From the NCBI GenBank assembly GCA_002338565.1, contig DDIN01000007.1, positions 1-64,000 of the forward strand: a DNA stretch of 64,000 bases. The letters are read 5' to 3'. The position numbers and the translations under genes are program-made. Positions 51,331-60,252 of the stretch are shown one piece after another; position 1 is the stretch's first letter; every line of letters begins with the position of its first letter. Source of the stretch: Hyphomonadaceae bacterium UBA1849. Lineage in GTDB: Bacteria; Pseudomonadota; Alphaproteobacteria; Caulobacterales; Hyphomonadaceae. Below the pieces are notes generated by a model. The model was not told the origin of the DNA. It made no database searches and saw only the letters and a list, made by a program, of their open reading frames with translations.

Positions 51331-53138
51331 TCGCTCGCTTCACCTTTTTTGCTGAACAGACGTTTGATCAGCTTATCAACCTGGGTTTCCTGACCGTGAC
51401 GGCGCATGATCACGTATTGCTGCGCGATCGAGAGAATGTTCGACCAGCACCAGTAAATGACCAGACCAACCGCGAAGCTTGAGAAGACGAATGTCAGGAT
51501 GATTGGCATCATGCCGAAGATCAGCTTCTGAGTGTTGTCTGTCGGAGGCGGGTTCAGAGACTGAAGCGCCCACATTGTGATGCCGTAGAAGATTGGCAGG
51601 AAGCCAACCGTCAGGATCATTGGGCCGATCAGCGGCACGCTTTCCAGCGCAGCGTTAGAGATCGGAATAAGTCCGAACAGATTGCCGAGCGCAGTTGGGT
51701 CCGGCGCGGACAAATCCTGAATCCATGGCAGAAGCGGGAAGTCTTCATGGCGCATTTCGATGGTCACGAAGAGCGTTTTGTAGAGACCGTAGAAGACCGG
51801 GATCTGAATGAAGATCGGCAGACAGCCCGCAAGCGGGTTCACACCGGACTTCTGATAAAGCTCTGCCAGCTGACGCTGTTGTTCCTGCTTGTCTTCAACC
51901 GTCTCACGAATGCGCTTCATCGGCTCGGAGAGCTCGCGCATTTTAGCCATGGACTGGTACGCTTTGGTCTGGATCGGGAAGAACACAGCCTTCACGAGAA
52001 CCGTCAGGATCAGAATGGAAATACCGAAATTGCCAACAATGCTGTTGATCCATGAGAGCAGGAAGAAGAACGGCTTGGTGAGCCAGAAGAACATGCTGCC
52101 CCAGTCAATCGCATCCTGGAAACGGCTAATACCAAGTTCTTCTTCATAAGCGCGCAGCGTAGACGACTCTTTCGCACCACCGAAGACACGGTTCACAGAT
52201 GTGATGGTTTCACCCGGCGCCAGCAGAGAAGCTGCACCATCCATACGCGCCTGCAGGACTTGTCCAGAGTCGCGGTTGATAGTGCGATAGCTGACATTAA
52301 ATGGCTGGCTCTGATCCGGAATGAGCGCACCCAGCCAGTATTTAGAGGTCAGACCAATCCAGCCGCCTTCTGAGCTGTCGCGGCCAAAGCTCGCGCCCTC
52401 TTCCAGCTTCTTGTACTTTTCAAGGTGAAGCTCGCCGCCGGTCGCAGCAACGAGGCCTTCGTGAAGAATGTAGAAGTTTGCCAGATCATCCGGCGCACCG
52501 AACTGGCGAAGGACACCATATGGCTGAACGGAACGCTCACGGCCCGATGTGTTCGTGACGGTGTCAGTGAATGTGAACATGAAGTTCTCATCGATAGACA
52601 CTTCGCGACGGATAGACAGGCCATCTGCGTCATAGCCGATGACAATTGGCGTTTCAGGTGTCAGCTCATCGCCTTCAACCAGTTGCCATGGCGTTTGCGC
52701 GTCCGTGATCGCGGCGCCTTCAGAGTTCGTCCAGCCAAGAGACGCGTAATAACCGTCGCCCGTGCCCTGAGGCTGGAAGATAGTGACTTCGCCTTCAGCG
52801 TTTTCAGCTTCGCGGTCTTCCAGCGTCTCGTAATAGTTACGCAGGTTCAGCGTATCTACACGCGCACCACGTAGAAGGATGGAGCCATCCATTGCAGGTC
52901 CGGAGAAAGGAATGCGAACATCTTCGTAGACAGGTTCAGCAGGGAGTGCCTCGGCCGCGCCTTCAGTCGCCGTTGTGTTAGCAGTTTCCACCTGCTCGTT
53001 AGCCGCCTGACGCGCAGCTAGCATTTCATCGCGGGCTTCCTGTTCAGGACCCCAGAAGAAGATCTGCCAGAACAACATGATCGCGCCGATTGCCACCATC
53101 GCAATGATCAGATTGCGCAGACTGGTTTCCTGTTGCAT
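51327..53138 (-). CDS. yidC: Membrane protein insertase YidC
   Basis: 603 residues. An N-terminal signal-anchor helix (LIIAMVAIGAIMLFWQIFFW) is followed by the large periplasmic beta-domain (about 75-350) and the conserved C-terminal core with five helices: FFLLSWINSIVGNFGISILI, KAVFFPIQTKAYQSMAKM, CLPIFIQIPVFYGLYKTLF and later SFAVGLVIYWCWSNILSIAQ. Inserts and folds inner-membrane proteins alone or with SecYEG. Placed between rnpA and engB as in most proteobacteria. Confidence 0.97.
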   Translation of the reverse strand: MQQETSLRNLIIAMVAIGAIMLFWQIFFWGPEQEARDEMLAARQAANEQVETANTTATEGAAEALPAEPVYEDVRIPFSGPAMDGSILLRGARVDTLNLRNYYETLEDREAENAEGEVTIFQPQGTGDGYYASLGWTNSEGAAITDAQTPWQLVEGDELTPETPIVIGYDADGLSIRREVSIDENFMFTFTDTVTNTSGRERSVQPYGVLRQFGAPDDLANFYILHEGLVAATGGELHLEKYKKLEEGASFGRDSSEGGWIGLTSKYWLGALIPDQSQPFNVSYRTINRDSGQVLQARMDGAASLLAPGETITSVNRVFGGAKESSTLRAYEEELGISRFQDAIDWGSMFFWLTKPFFFLLSWINSIVGNFGISILILTVLVKAVFFPIQTKAYQSMAKMRELSEPMKRIRETVEDKQEQQRQLAELYQKSGVNPLAGCLPIFIQIPVFYGLYKTLFVTIEMRHEDFPLLPWIQDLSAPDPTALGNLFGLIPISNAALESVPLIGPMILTVGFLPIFYGITMWALQSLNPPPTDNTQKLIFGMMPIILTFVFSSFAVGLVIYWCWSNILSIAQQYVIMRRHGQETQVDKLIKRLFSKKGEASE

Positions 53139-53183
53139 GTGCTGCTGCCCTGTTCCTCTGAGCGCTCTCGCCCATCTAATCTA

Positions 53184-53531
53184 CTATTGTGCGGATTTAT
53201 TCCGGTGGAGCCTTATCAACGCTGTTTCCACATCGTCAAGCAAACGTTCCCATGGTGCCGCAGCTGTGCCTGCACGCGCAATGAACACATAGTCGTATCC
53301 GGGCTTTGCGTATTTTGGCAGCAGTTCGCGTGCCGCAACACGCAAACGGCGCCGAGCCCGGTTTCGGACAACAGCGCCGCCAATCTTTTTCGTCGTGGTA
53401 AAGCCTTCACCGACATGCTGTTGACCGTCGCGACGATCAATACCCTGCACCACTACGAGATGGCGCCGGGCTGCTTGCCCTTTCGCCGCCTTCAGAAACT
53501 CCTTGCGGATTTTCAGACGGCGAATCTGCAT
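53184..53531 (-). CDS. rnpA: Ribonuclease P protein component
   Basis: 115 residues. A basic RnpA fold with the start LKIRKEFLKAAKGQAARRHL and the RNR signature KIGGAVVRNRARRRLRVAAR, then YDYVFIARAGT. Binds the catalytic RNase P RNA (not encoded here) and assists 5' trimming of tRNA. 8 nt after rpmH and 45 nt before yidC. Confidence 0.95.
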   Translation of the reverse strand: MQIRRLKIRKEFLKAAKGQAARRHLVVVQGIDRRDGQQHVGEGFTTTKKIGGAVVRNRARRRLRVAARELLPKYAKPGYDYVFIARAGTAAAPWERLLDDVETALIRLHRNKSAQ

Positions 53532-53539
53532 CGTATCAA

Positions 53540-53677
53540 TTAAGATACGCCCAGACGCTTACGGCCCTTGGCACGGCGGTTTGCAAGAACTTTACGACCG
53601 TTCTTGGTTGACATGCGGCTGCGGAACCCGTGGGTACGGGCACGCTTCAGTCGGCTTGGCTGGAATGTGCGTTTCAC
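53540..53677 (-). CDS. rpmH: 50S ribosomal protein L34
   Basis: 45 residues from a GTG at 53677. Translation gives MKRTFQPSRLKRARTHGFRS, then MSTKNGRKVLANRRAKGRKR, ending LGVS: a near-perfect L34 with its very basic composition. First gene of the rpmH-rnpA-yidC-engB-argB operon. A hairpin lies in its leader at 53700-53723. Confidence 0.97.
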   Translation of the reverse strand: MKRTFQPSRLKRARTHGFRSRMSTKNGRKVLANRRAKGRKRLGVS

Positions 53678-53699
53678 GGCTCACGCCCCTTTGTGTTAG

Positions 53700-53723
53700 A
53701 AAGCCCGCGCTGATACGGGCTTT
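53700..53723 (-). other. Hairpin in the rpmH leader
   Basis: AAAGCCCG / CGGGCTTT with an 8-nt loop, 22 nt upstream of the rpmH GTG on the minus strand. On that strand CTAACA follows the stem's closing TTT, so it is a poor terminator. It could be an attenuator or mRNA-stabilising element for the L34 operon. Confidence 0.4.
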
Positions 53724-53794
53724 AGCTGGCATCGTCAAGCACAATCGACAGAAAAATATCCCCTGAAACAGAGATAACATCTTCCGTGACTGGA

Positions 53795-53832
53795 CCTCAC
53801 GTGCGTTTGAAGCGCTGATACTCAACGTGAGG
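53795..53832. promoter_or_regulatory. Inverted repeat upstream of the DUF547 gene
   Basis: CCTCACGT at 53795-53802 and ACGTGAGG at 53825-53832, perfect 8-bp arms 22 bp apart. GACCTCAC is repeated again at 53844-53851. It lies in the divergent gap between rpmH and the DUF547 operon, within about 100 bp of the latter's start. It could be an operator. No known consensus matched. Confidence 0.35.
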
Positions 53833-53887
53833 CGACATGGCTAGACCTCACACATATATAAATGTCTCAGTTTTATGGAGAACCGGC

Positions 53888-54703
53888 GTGACATCCTCAC
53901 CCGTTATAAGAAATGCCTTTATTGCGCTGATGCTTGCAGGAACGGCTGCGACGCTGCCTGCACAAGCGCAATCTGCGCAGACAGAGACAATGAGTGCGCA
54001 GGACCATTCCGCATGGACCGCGATCCTCTCTGATTTCGTTATGGAATCAGATGATGGCGTGAACCGCGTGGACTATGCACGCCTTAAAGACGACGCCTCA
54101 GCGCGCGCCAGCTTAAACGCTTATATTGAGACCCTCGCCGCACAACCGATCTCGGCCCTGCCTGACGACGCTCAATTCGCAGCCTGGGCCAATCTTTATA
54201 ATGCGCTCACCGTTCAGGTGATCATCGAGAATTATCCGGTCGATTCGATTCGTGATATTTCCTCCGGCCTGTTCAGCCGCGGCCCCTGGAAACAGGATGT
54301 AGTCACGGTTGAAGGCGAAACGCTGTCTCTCGACAATATAGAGCATGATATCCTCCGCGTTCGCTTTGATGATCCGCGCGTGCACTATGCAGTGAACTGC
54401 GCTTCAATCGGCTGTCCGAACCTGCAAACCCAAGCCTGGACGGCGGAAACACTGGACGAAGACCTGAATGCAGCGGCGCGTGACTACATCAATCATCCGC
54501 GCGGCGTAAGCTTTCGCCGGGACGGTCGCCTTGAAGTTTCCAGCATTTATCGCTGGTTTCGCGAAGACTTTGGCGACTCGGAAGACGGCGTGATTGCGCA
54601 TCTCCTGCAATTCGCAGACGATGATCTCGCTGAACGCATCAATGCCCGCCCCGATATTGCCGGTCACAAGTATGACTGGTCCCTCAATGACATTGCCTCC
54701 TAA
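53888..54703 (+). CDS. DUF547 domain secreted protein
   Basis: 271 residues from the GTG at 53888, preceded by GGAG at 7 nt. The frame opens at 53837 without a ribosome site. Signal peptide with hydrophobic core AFIALMLAGTAATLPAQA. DUF547 landmarks: DYARLKDD, FAAWANLYNALTVQVIIENY, VHYAVNCASIGCPNLQTQAW (two Cys) and SIYRWFREDFG. The fold relates to papain-like/transglutaminase domains, but the activity is unknown. First gene of a four-gene operon with TVP38, oxidoreductase and kinase genes. Confidence 0.9.
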   Translation: MTSSPVIRNAFIALMLAGTAATLPAQAQSAQTETMSAQDHSAWTAILSDFVMESDDGVNRVDYARLKDDASARASLNAYIETLAAQPISALPDDAQFAAWANLYNALTVQVIIENYPVDSIRDISSGLFSRGPWKQDVVTVEGETLSLDNIEHDILRVRFDDPRVHYAVNCASIGCPNLQTQAWTAETLDEDLNAAARDYINHPRGVSFRRDGRLEVSSIYRWFREDFGDSEDGVIAHLLQFADDDLAERINARPDIAGHKYDWSLNDIAS

Positions 54704-54726
54704 CGGCCGAAACGAGACGTAAAATA

Positions 54727-55473
54727 ATGACGCACACAGAGACGCCAACACAGGCAAAGAAAACCAATTGGGCGTTACGCCTTCTGCCAGTCGCAATTGT
54801 GATTGTCGGGCTTGTTGCCGCTTACATGGCTGGCCTGCACAAATACCTTTCGCTTGAAACGCTTGAGACCCAACGCGCCGCGCTGAACGAGTTCGTGACC
54901 GAGAATTTCGTGCTCGCTTTTGCAGCCTATATCGCTGTCTACGCTCTCGCGACGCTCTTCATGCTACCGGGCGCGCTCTGGATCACGATTGCAGGCGGCT
55001 TCCTGTTCGGACTGGTTGGCGGCTCTGCTGCTACGGTGCTGGGCGCAACGCTTGGTGCCACAGCACTTTTCAGCGTTGCCCGCACATCGATTGGCGAACC
55101 GCTTCGCCAGCGTGCTGGTCCTTTCCTGAAAAAGCTTGAGGCAGGCTTCCGCGAAGATGCGCTTAGCTACATGTTCTTCCTACGCTTTATGCCGATGGTA
55201 CCTTTCCCGGTGGCGAACATCGCCCCTGCACTGCTCGGCGCCAAAGCGCGTGACTTTATCCTCTCAACCTTCTTCGGGATCATGCCTGGCGTGATCGCTT
55301 ACACATGGGTCGGTGCCGGACTTGGCGGCGTATTCGACCGCGGTGAAGACCTGAACCTTGGCGGCTTTTTCTGGCAAGTTGCGCCGCCAATGGCAGCACT
55401 CGCCGTGGTGAGCCTCATCCCTGTCATCCTGAAACGCTTCCGCAAAGTTCCGGCAGCACCTGCAGAAAACTAA
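54727..55473 (+). CDS. TVP38/TMEM64 family membrane protein
   Basis: 248 residues with about five hydrophobic segments, including LLPVAIVIVGLVAAYMAGL, FAAYIAVYALATLFMLPGAL and, in the core VTT domain, WITIAGGFLFGLVGGSAATV, GATLGATALFSVAR and YMFFLRFMPMVPFPVANIAP. DedA-related proteins of this kind act as lipid scramblases/flippases or transporters. Partner genes often encode pyridine-nucleotide disulfide oxidoreductases, as here 19 nt downstream. 23 nt after the DUF547 gene. Confidence 0.92.
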   Translation: MTHTETPTQAKKTNWALRLLPVAIVIVGLVAAYMAGLHKYLSLETLETQRAALNEFVTENFVLAFAAYIAVYALATLFMLPGALWITIAGGFLFGLVGGSAATVLGATLGATALFSVARTSIGEPLRQRAGPFLKKLEAGFREDALSYMFFLRFMPMVPFPVANIAPALLGAKARDFILSTFFGIMPGVIAYTWVGAGLGGVFDRGEDLNLGGFFWQVAPPMAALAVVSLIPVILKRFRKVPAAPAEN

Positions 55474-55492
55474 GACGACCGAGAAAAAACAG

Positions 55493-56926
55493 ATGTCCAA
55501 AACGAAAATCAAAGCAGACCTCGTCGTCATTGGCGCCGGATCAGGCGGCCTCTCGGTTGCTTCTGGTGCAGCTCAGCTTGGCCTGAACGTCGTTCTTTTT
55601 GAAAAAGGCGAAATGGGTGGCGACTGCCTCAATACGGGCTGTGTTCCTTCCAAAGCGCTTCTGGCGGCGGCCAAAACAGCAAAGACCATGCGCAATGCCG
55701 CCAAGTTCGGTATTGCGCCTGCCGAACCGCAAATCGACTGGGACGCTGTCAAAGCTCATGTAAACGGCGTCATTGAGCAGATTGCTCCCGTTGACAGTCA
55801 GGAACGGTTTGAAGGTCTCGGCGTCAATGTCATCCGCGAATATGCGAGCTTCAAAGACGAAAACACCATCGAGTCCGAAACGACAGAGGTCAAAGCGCGT
55901 CGCATCGTGATCGCAGCCGGCTCACACGCCTTCGTGCCGCCGATTACGGGTATGAACACACTGCCTTACGTGACGAATGAAACGCTGTTCAGCCTGCCGG
56001 AATTTCCGAGCCATCTGGTGATCCTGGGCGGCGGCCCGATCGGTGTTGAGATGGCGCAGGCCTTCCGTCGGCTCGGCGCTGACGTCACGGTAATCGAGAT
56101 GGCGAAAGCGCTCGGCAATGCCGATCCCGTTCATGCGGCTAAAGCCATCGAAGCGCTTCAGGCTGAAGGCGTAACCGTTCTGGAGGGTCACAAGGCCGTC
56201 GAAGTCTTTGGTCAGCCAGGCGATATTTCGGTCAAAGTCGAACATGACGGCGAGAAGAAAACCATTAGCGGCTCACACCTGCTGGTCGCCGTTGGACGCG
56301 TTTCTGCGCTGGATGGTCTGAACCTTGAGGCGGGCGGCGTAGAGCACACACGCGCGGGCATTACGACCAAGCCGAACCTGCGTTCTGTATCCAATGCAAA
56401 GGTCTGGGCCGTAGGCGATATCGCCGGCCGCGGCCAGTTCACCCACCTTGCAGGCTGGCATGCGAGTATTTTCGTTCAGGCCGCGCTGATGAAACTGCCT
56501 GCCAAGGCGGTGAGCGAGCAGATCCCGGCCGTCACTTACATCGAGCCCGAGCTCGCACAGATCGGACTGTCAGAGGCAGAAGCCCGCGAACGTGATGGCG
56601 ATAATGTTCAGGTGATCGAATTCCCGTTTCACGAAAACGACCGGGCCATTGCCGAACGTGACACCGAAGGCGGTATCCGTCTCTTCGTTGGCAAGGGTGA
56701 CAAAATTCTCGGCGCATCCATTCTGGGCTCAGGCGCAGGTGACATCCTTCAAATCCTGTCACTCGCTATGGCGAACAAGTTGAAGATGCGCGATCTGACA
56801 AAATATATCTCGCCTTATCCGACACGCGCAGAAGTCGTGAAACGGTCAGCGAGCGTTTATTTCCAGCCAAAAGTCTTCGGATCTATGGCGAAAACACTGG
56901 TCGGGATCACGCAACGAATTCCGTGA
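55493..56926 (+). CDS. FAD-dependent pyridine nucleotide-disulfide oxidoreductase (mercuric reductase/dihydrolipoyl dehydrogenase-like)
   Basis: 477 residues. FAD-binding LVVIGAGSGGLSVASGAAQL, redox-active disulfide GGDCLNTGCVPSKALL, NAD(P)-binding LVILGGGPIGVEMAQAF, second FAD contact AKVWAVGDIAGRGQFTHLA, and the dimerisation domain ending ISPYPTRAEVVKRSASVYF. The usual His-x4-Glu active-site pair of lipoamide dehydrogenase is not present at the C terminus (YPTRAE), as in the TVP38-associated group. The electron acceptor is unknown. Operon partner of the TVP38 protein. Confidence 0.92.
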   Translation: MSKTKIKADLVVIGAGSGGLSVASGAAQLGLNVVLFEKGEMGGDCLNTGCVPSKALLAAAKTAKTMRNAAKFGIAPAEPQIDWDAVKAHVNGVIEQIAPVDSQERFEGLGVNVIREYASFKDENTIESETTEVKARRIVIAAGSHAFVPPITGMNTLPYVTNETLFSLPEFPSHLVILGGGPIGVEMAQAFRRLGADVTVIEMAKALGNADPVHAAKAIEALQAEGVTVLEGHKAVEVFGQPGDISVKVEHDGEKKTISGSHLLVAVGRVSALDGLNLEAGGVEHTRAGITTKPNLRSVSNAKVWAVGDIAGRGQFTHLAGWHASIFVQAALMKLPAKAVSEQIPAVTYIEPELAQIGLSEAEARERDGDNVQVIEFPFHENDRAIAERDTEGGIRLFVGKGDKILGASILGSGAGDILQILSLAMANKLKMRDLTKYISPYPTRAEVVKRSASVYFQPKVFGSMAKTLVGITQRIP

Positions 56927-56956
56927 TGACTTGTGTACTGCCGGGGGGCAACTTAC

Positions 56957-58405
56957 ATGCCATTCGATATGGGCACGCAAAGTGGGAATGCGGAGGGGCA
57001 GACCCTTAATAAGCCAGTCCGGCGTTGGGGCCTCGGACTGTCATCCCAGCTTTTTGCCTTAACCATCATTTTCATTCTCGTCGCCGAGATGCTTATCTTT
57101 TTGCCTTCGGCTGCAAAATTCCGCGATGACTGGATCAACGAACGCGTTGGCATGGCCCAGACGGCTGTCATGGCTCTGGAAGCCGCGCCGGAACGACGCG
57201 TGTCAGACCAGCTTTCCCGTGATCTTCTGGAACGCGCCCGTATCGTGGCCGTGGCAACCGGCTCACCAACCGCACGCGAAGCCATTCTCACGCCAGCCAT
57301 GGAAATGCGCGGCGAGTTCAAGATTATTGATGTGCGCACCGAAAGTTTTCTGCAGCGTTTCGCAGAAACCATGGGCACGCTGATCACACCTGAAGCCAGC
57401 TATTACCGCATTGTCGCCGAACCCGAGTTTGAAGGCGACTTTATCGAAGTCGTCGTGGAAGCCGCACCACTGCAAACAGAGCTTCGCGAATACAGCCGCA
57501 GCATCATTCTGCTATCCTTCTTCATTTCTGCCTTTGTTGGCTTCTTTATCTACCTGACGCTGGTGTTTCTCGTCGTGCGCCCGATGCGCAATATCACACG
57601 CGCCATCGAGCATATCCGTGACGCACCACGCGACATGCAGCATTCCATTGAAGCGACAGAGCGGACAGATGAAATCGGTCGTACGCAAAGTGCGCTCGCC
57701 GATATGGAAACTACGGTGAAGAATGCCCTGCGCGAACGTGAACGCCTTGCCCAGCTGGGTGAAGCCATGGCCAAGATCAATCATGACCTGCGCAACTCTC
57801 TCGCAGCGGCACAGATCGTCTCTGACGGCCTGTCGATGAGCGACGACCCGCGTGTCCAACGCGCCGCGCCGCGCCTGGAACGCGCCATTGAGCGCGCCAG
57901 CAAGCTTGCAGAGGACACGCTCGCCTTTGGTCGCGCCGAAACACCTGCCCCGCACCTTGGCATTCACGCGCTGGCGGACATCGTCCGTGAGGCCGCGACT
58001 GAGGGGTTAGCCGTTTGCCCTGGCACCGGCTTCGAACAAGATGTCGATGGCAGGCTGACCGCATCGATTGATCCCGACCATCTGCACCGCATCATCGTAA
58101 ATCTTGTGCGCAATGCCGCGCAGGCGCTTTCAGCTCATTATGAAACAGCCGGTGAAGGCCGCGTGAGTGTACGCGCAACCGTCACCGATAACTCGATCAA
58201 TCTGAATATTGTCGATAACGGGCCGGGCATTCCGGAACGCATGCGCGAAAGCCTGTTCAAGCCATTCTCGGGCACGCGCCGCGAAGGCCGTTCAGGTCTT
58301 GGCCTCGCGATTGCGCGCGAACTGGCAGATGGCATGAACGCTCGACTGGACCTGATCAGCACAGGCCCGGACGGTACAACATTTGAACTGGTGCTTAAGC
58401 GGTAG
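56957..58405 (+). CDS. Sensor histidine kinase
   Basis: 482 residues from the ATG at 56957, with GGGGGG at 8 nt. Two membrane helices (LFALTIIFILVAEMLIFLPS and SIILLSFFISAFVGFFIYLTLVFLVV) enclose a periplasmic domain of ~150 residues. A HAMP-like linker (RPMRNITRAIEHIRDAPRDM) follows. The His is in AKINHDLRNSLAAAQ, the N box in IIVNLVRNAAQAL, and the G boxes in DNGPGIPERM and GLGLAI. No response regulator gene is nearby. Last gene of the DUF547-TVP38-oxidoreductase operon (30 nt gap). Confidence 0.92.
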   Translation: MPFDMGTQSGNAEGQTLNKPVRRWGLGLSSQLFALTIIFILVAEMLIFLPSAAKFRDDWINERVGMAQTAVMALEAAPERRVSDQLSRDLLERARIVAVATGSPTAREAILTPAMEMRGEFKIIDVRTESFLQRFAETMGTLITPEASYYRIVAEPEFEGDFIEVVVEAAPLQTELREYSRSIILLSFFISAFVGFFIYLTLVFLVVRPMRNITRAIEHIRDAPRDMQHSIEATERTDEIGRTQSALADMETTVKNALRERERLAQLGEAMAKINHDLRNSLAAAQIVSDGLSMSDDPRVQRAAPRLERAIERASKLAEDTLAFGRAETPAPHLGIHALADIVREAATEGLAVCPGTGFEQDVDGRLTASIDPDHLHRIIVNLVRNAAQALSAHYETAGEGRVSVRATVTDNSINLNIVDNGPGIPERMRESLFKPFSGTRREGRSGLGLAIARELADGMNARLDLISTGPDGTTFELVLKR

Positions 58406-58419
58406 AGATTACTCTACCG
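58400..58419. terminator. Hairpin spanning the two convergent stop codons
   Basis: CGGTAGAG-ATTA-CTCTACCG, a perfect 8-bp stem with a 4-nt loop. The kinase stop (TAG) and the gamma-glutamyltransferase stop (TAA on the minus strand) both lie in it. There is no T-tract in either direction. Confidence 0.45.
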
Positions 58420-60187
58420 CGACAGCCACACCCTCACGGCGCGGGTCAGCCGCGCCTTCCAGACCATCTTCCCGCACAACAATGACGTGCAGGCCAGAGT
58501 TCTCGCCCTCACGGTCCTGAACGCTATAGCCGGCTTCGCGCAGCATTGCGCTGAGCTGTGTGCCCGGCTCGTAGGTGATCTCGACACCGACTGTGTCGCC
58601 ACGAGCAATCACATTCGGATAGTTCACCGCGTCCTGCGCACTCATGCCCCAGTCGAGTACGCCGACAAGCGTTTTAGAGACATAAGCTACGATGGAGTTA
58701 CCGCCCGGCGAACCAGTCACCATGAAGAGGTCACCCTCACCGTCGAAGACGAGTGTTGGAGACATGGAAGACCGCGGGCGCTTATTGCCAGCAGGTGCGT
58801 TCGCGACAGGTTGGCCATTATATTCCGGATCACGGGAGAAGTCGGTCAGTTCGTTGTTCAGAACAAAGCCTGACGCCCAGCGCGAAGACCCAAAACCGGC
58901 TTCAACGGTCGCGGTCATGGAAACTGCATTGCCATAGCGGTCCACCACAGACACATGTGTCGTGCCCGGCTCATGTTGCGTGCCGTCATGGCCCCACATG
59001 TCGATCATAGGCTCACCACGCAGAACCGCGCCCGGATCGCCCGGTGTAGCATGGCCATCCGGCGCAAACCGCTCGGTTGCACGGTGATCGAGATAGGCAG
59101 GATCAATCAGATCCGCCGTCGGCACGGTCACGAAATCTGCATCCGCAACATAATGGTCACGGTCAGCGTATGAGAGACGCTGCGCATCGACGTAAGCGCG
59201 GACATGCTCATCGGAATAGCCGTTTGGCAGGCCCTCTGTGAACCGCTCATACAGGCCAAGAATAGCGTTCTGCGTTACGCCGCCGGAAGACGGCGGAGGC
59301 GCCGAGCAGATTGTGAAGCCGAGTGCTTCGCCGCACACCGCCTCACGCGTAGTCACTTCATAATTGGCCAGATCTTCGAGTGTCATCACACTGCCCAGCG
59401 GCTCTGCTGTTGCCGCGGCAATAATCGATTCAGCGATCGGACCGGTGTAAAACGCGCTCGCACCCTCTTCGGAAACAGCGCGAAGTGTTTCTGCATAGTC
59501 AGGGTTAAGACGCAGCTCACCCGCCGCAAGCGGCTCACCTTCCGGATAGAAATATGCGGCCGTGTCAGGATTGTCGTCCAGAAGCGAGAAACTCCGGAAA
59601 CGCTCGCTCGACAGCGAGCCATTCAAACGCGGTGAAACCTCAAAACCATTTTCGGCCAGTGTAATCGCCTCTTCGAAGAGTGAGCTCCATTCAGCCTGAC
59701 CGAAACGCTCATGAGCCTCTTCGTACAGAGCAACCTGCCCCGGCACACCGATAGACAAGCCGGACTGCCACGATGTGATGAAGTCGCGGACATTGCCCTC
59801 CTCGTCCTTGAACCAGTCTTCGGTAATGCCAGACGGCGCACGCTCACGCCCGTCCAGCATGGTGATGGTGTCGGTTTCATGCTCATAGACCATCATGAAG
59901 GCACCACCGCCGAGGCCAGAACTTTGTGGCTCAACAAGACCCAGAACGGAGTGAACGGCAATCGCGGCATCAACCGCTGTACCGCCAGCCTCAAGCACGC
60001 GGACACCAGCCGCTACGGCACGCGGGTCAGCTGCGGCAACCATGCCGCCATACGCCCAGTCGGTGGACGACGCCTCGATAGCCGCTTCCGGCGCGGGCGG
60101 TGCAGCTTCTGACGTTTCAGCAGTCTCTGGTGAACAAGCAGCGAGCAGAGCAAGAGCAGAAATGGATGAGAGAGCGGTGCGCAACAT
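58409..60187 (-). CDS. ggt: Gamma-glutamyltransferase (lipoprotein)
   Basis: 592 residues. Signal ending ALLAAC is a lipobox, so the protein should be lipidated and periplasmic or outer-membrane attached. An Ala/Glu/Pro-rich spacer follows, then the Ntn-hydrolase: GGTAVDAAIAVHSVLGLVEP, SSGLGGGAFMMVYE, DGRERAP, and the autocleavage site THVSVVDRYGNAVSMT with the nucleophile Thr, then GSRPRSSMSPT-like KRPRSSMSPTLVF. It breaks down glutathione and related gamma-glutamyl compounds. AGGAA precedes the ATG. Divergent from the P1 peptidase by 65 bp. Confidence 0.95.
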   Translation of the reverse strand: MLRTALSSISALALLAACSPETAETSEAAPPAPEAAIEASSTDWAYGGMVAAADPRAVAAGVRVLEAGGTAVDAAIAVHSVLGLVEPQSSGLGGGAFMMVYEHETDTITMLDGRERAPSGITEDWFKDEEGNVRDFITSWQSGLSIGVPGQVALYEEAHERFGQAEWSSLFEEAITLAENGFEVSPRLNGSLSSERFRSFSLLDDNPDTAAYFYPEGEPLAAGELRLNPDYAETLRAVSEEGASAFYTGPIAESIIAAATAEPLGSVMTLEDLANYEVTTREAVCGEALGFTICSAPPPSSGGVTQNAILGLYERFTEGLPNGYSDEHVRAYVDAQRLSYADRDHYVADADFVTVPTADLIDPAYLDHRATERFAPDGHATPGDPGAVLRGEPMIDMWGHDGTQHEPGTTHVSVVDRYGNAVSMTATVEAGFGSSRWASGFVLNNELTDFSRDPEYNGQPVANAPAGNKRPRSSMSPTLVFDGEGDLFMVTGSPGGNSIVAYVSKTLVGVLDWGMSAQDAVNYPNVIARGDTVGVEITYEPGTQLSAMLREAGYSVQDREGENSGLHVIVVREDGLEGAADPRREGVAVAVE

Positions 60188-60252
60188 GAAAAGTTCCTTG
60201 GCGACAGTTTGAATGCACCATACACCCTGAATAAAAGAGAGAAAGGCAGGTC

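Noticed and set aside
53568..53584. Possible sigma-54 promoter, TTGGCACGGCGGTTTGCA, plus strand
   Set aside because: The GG-to-GC spacing is one base too long, and the sequence is the complement of the rpmH coding region (RRAKG), so it is a codon coincidence.
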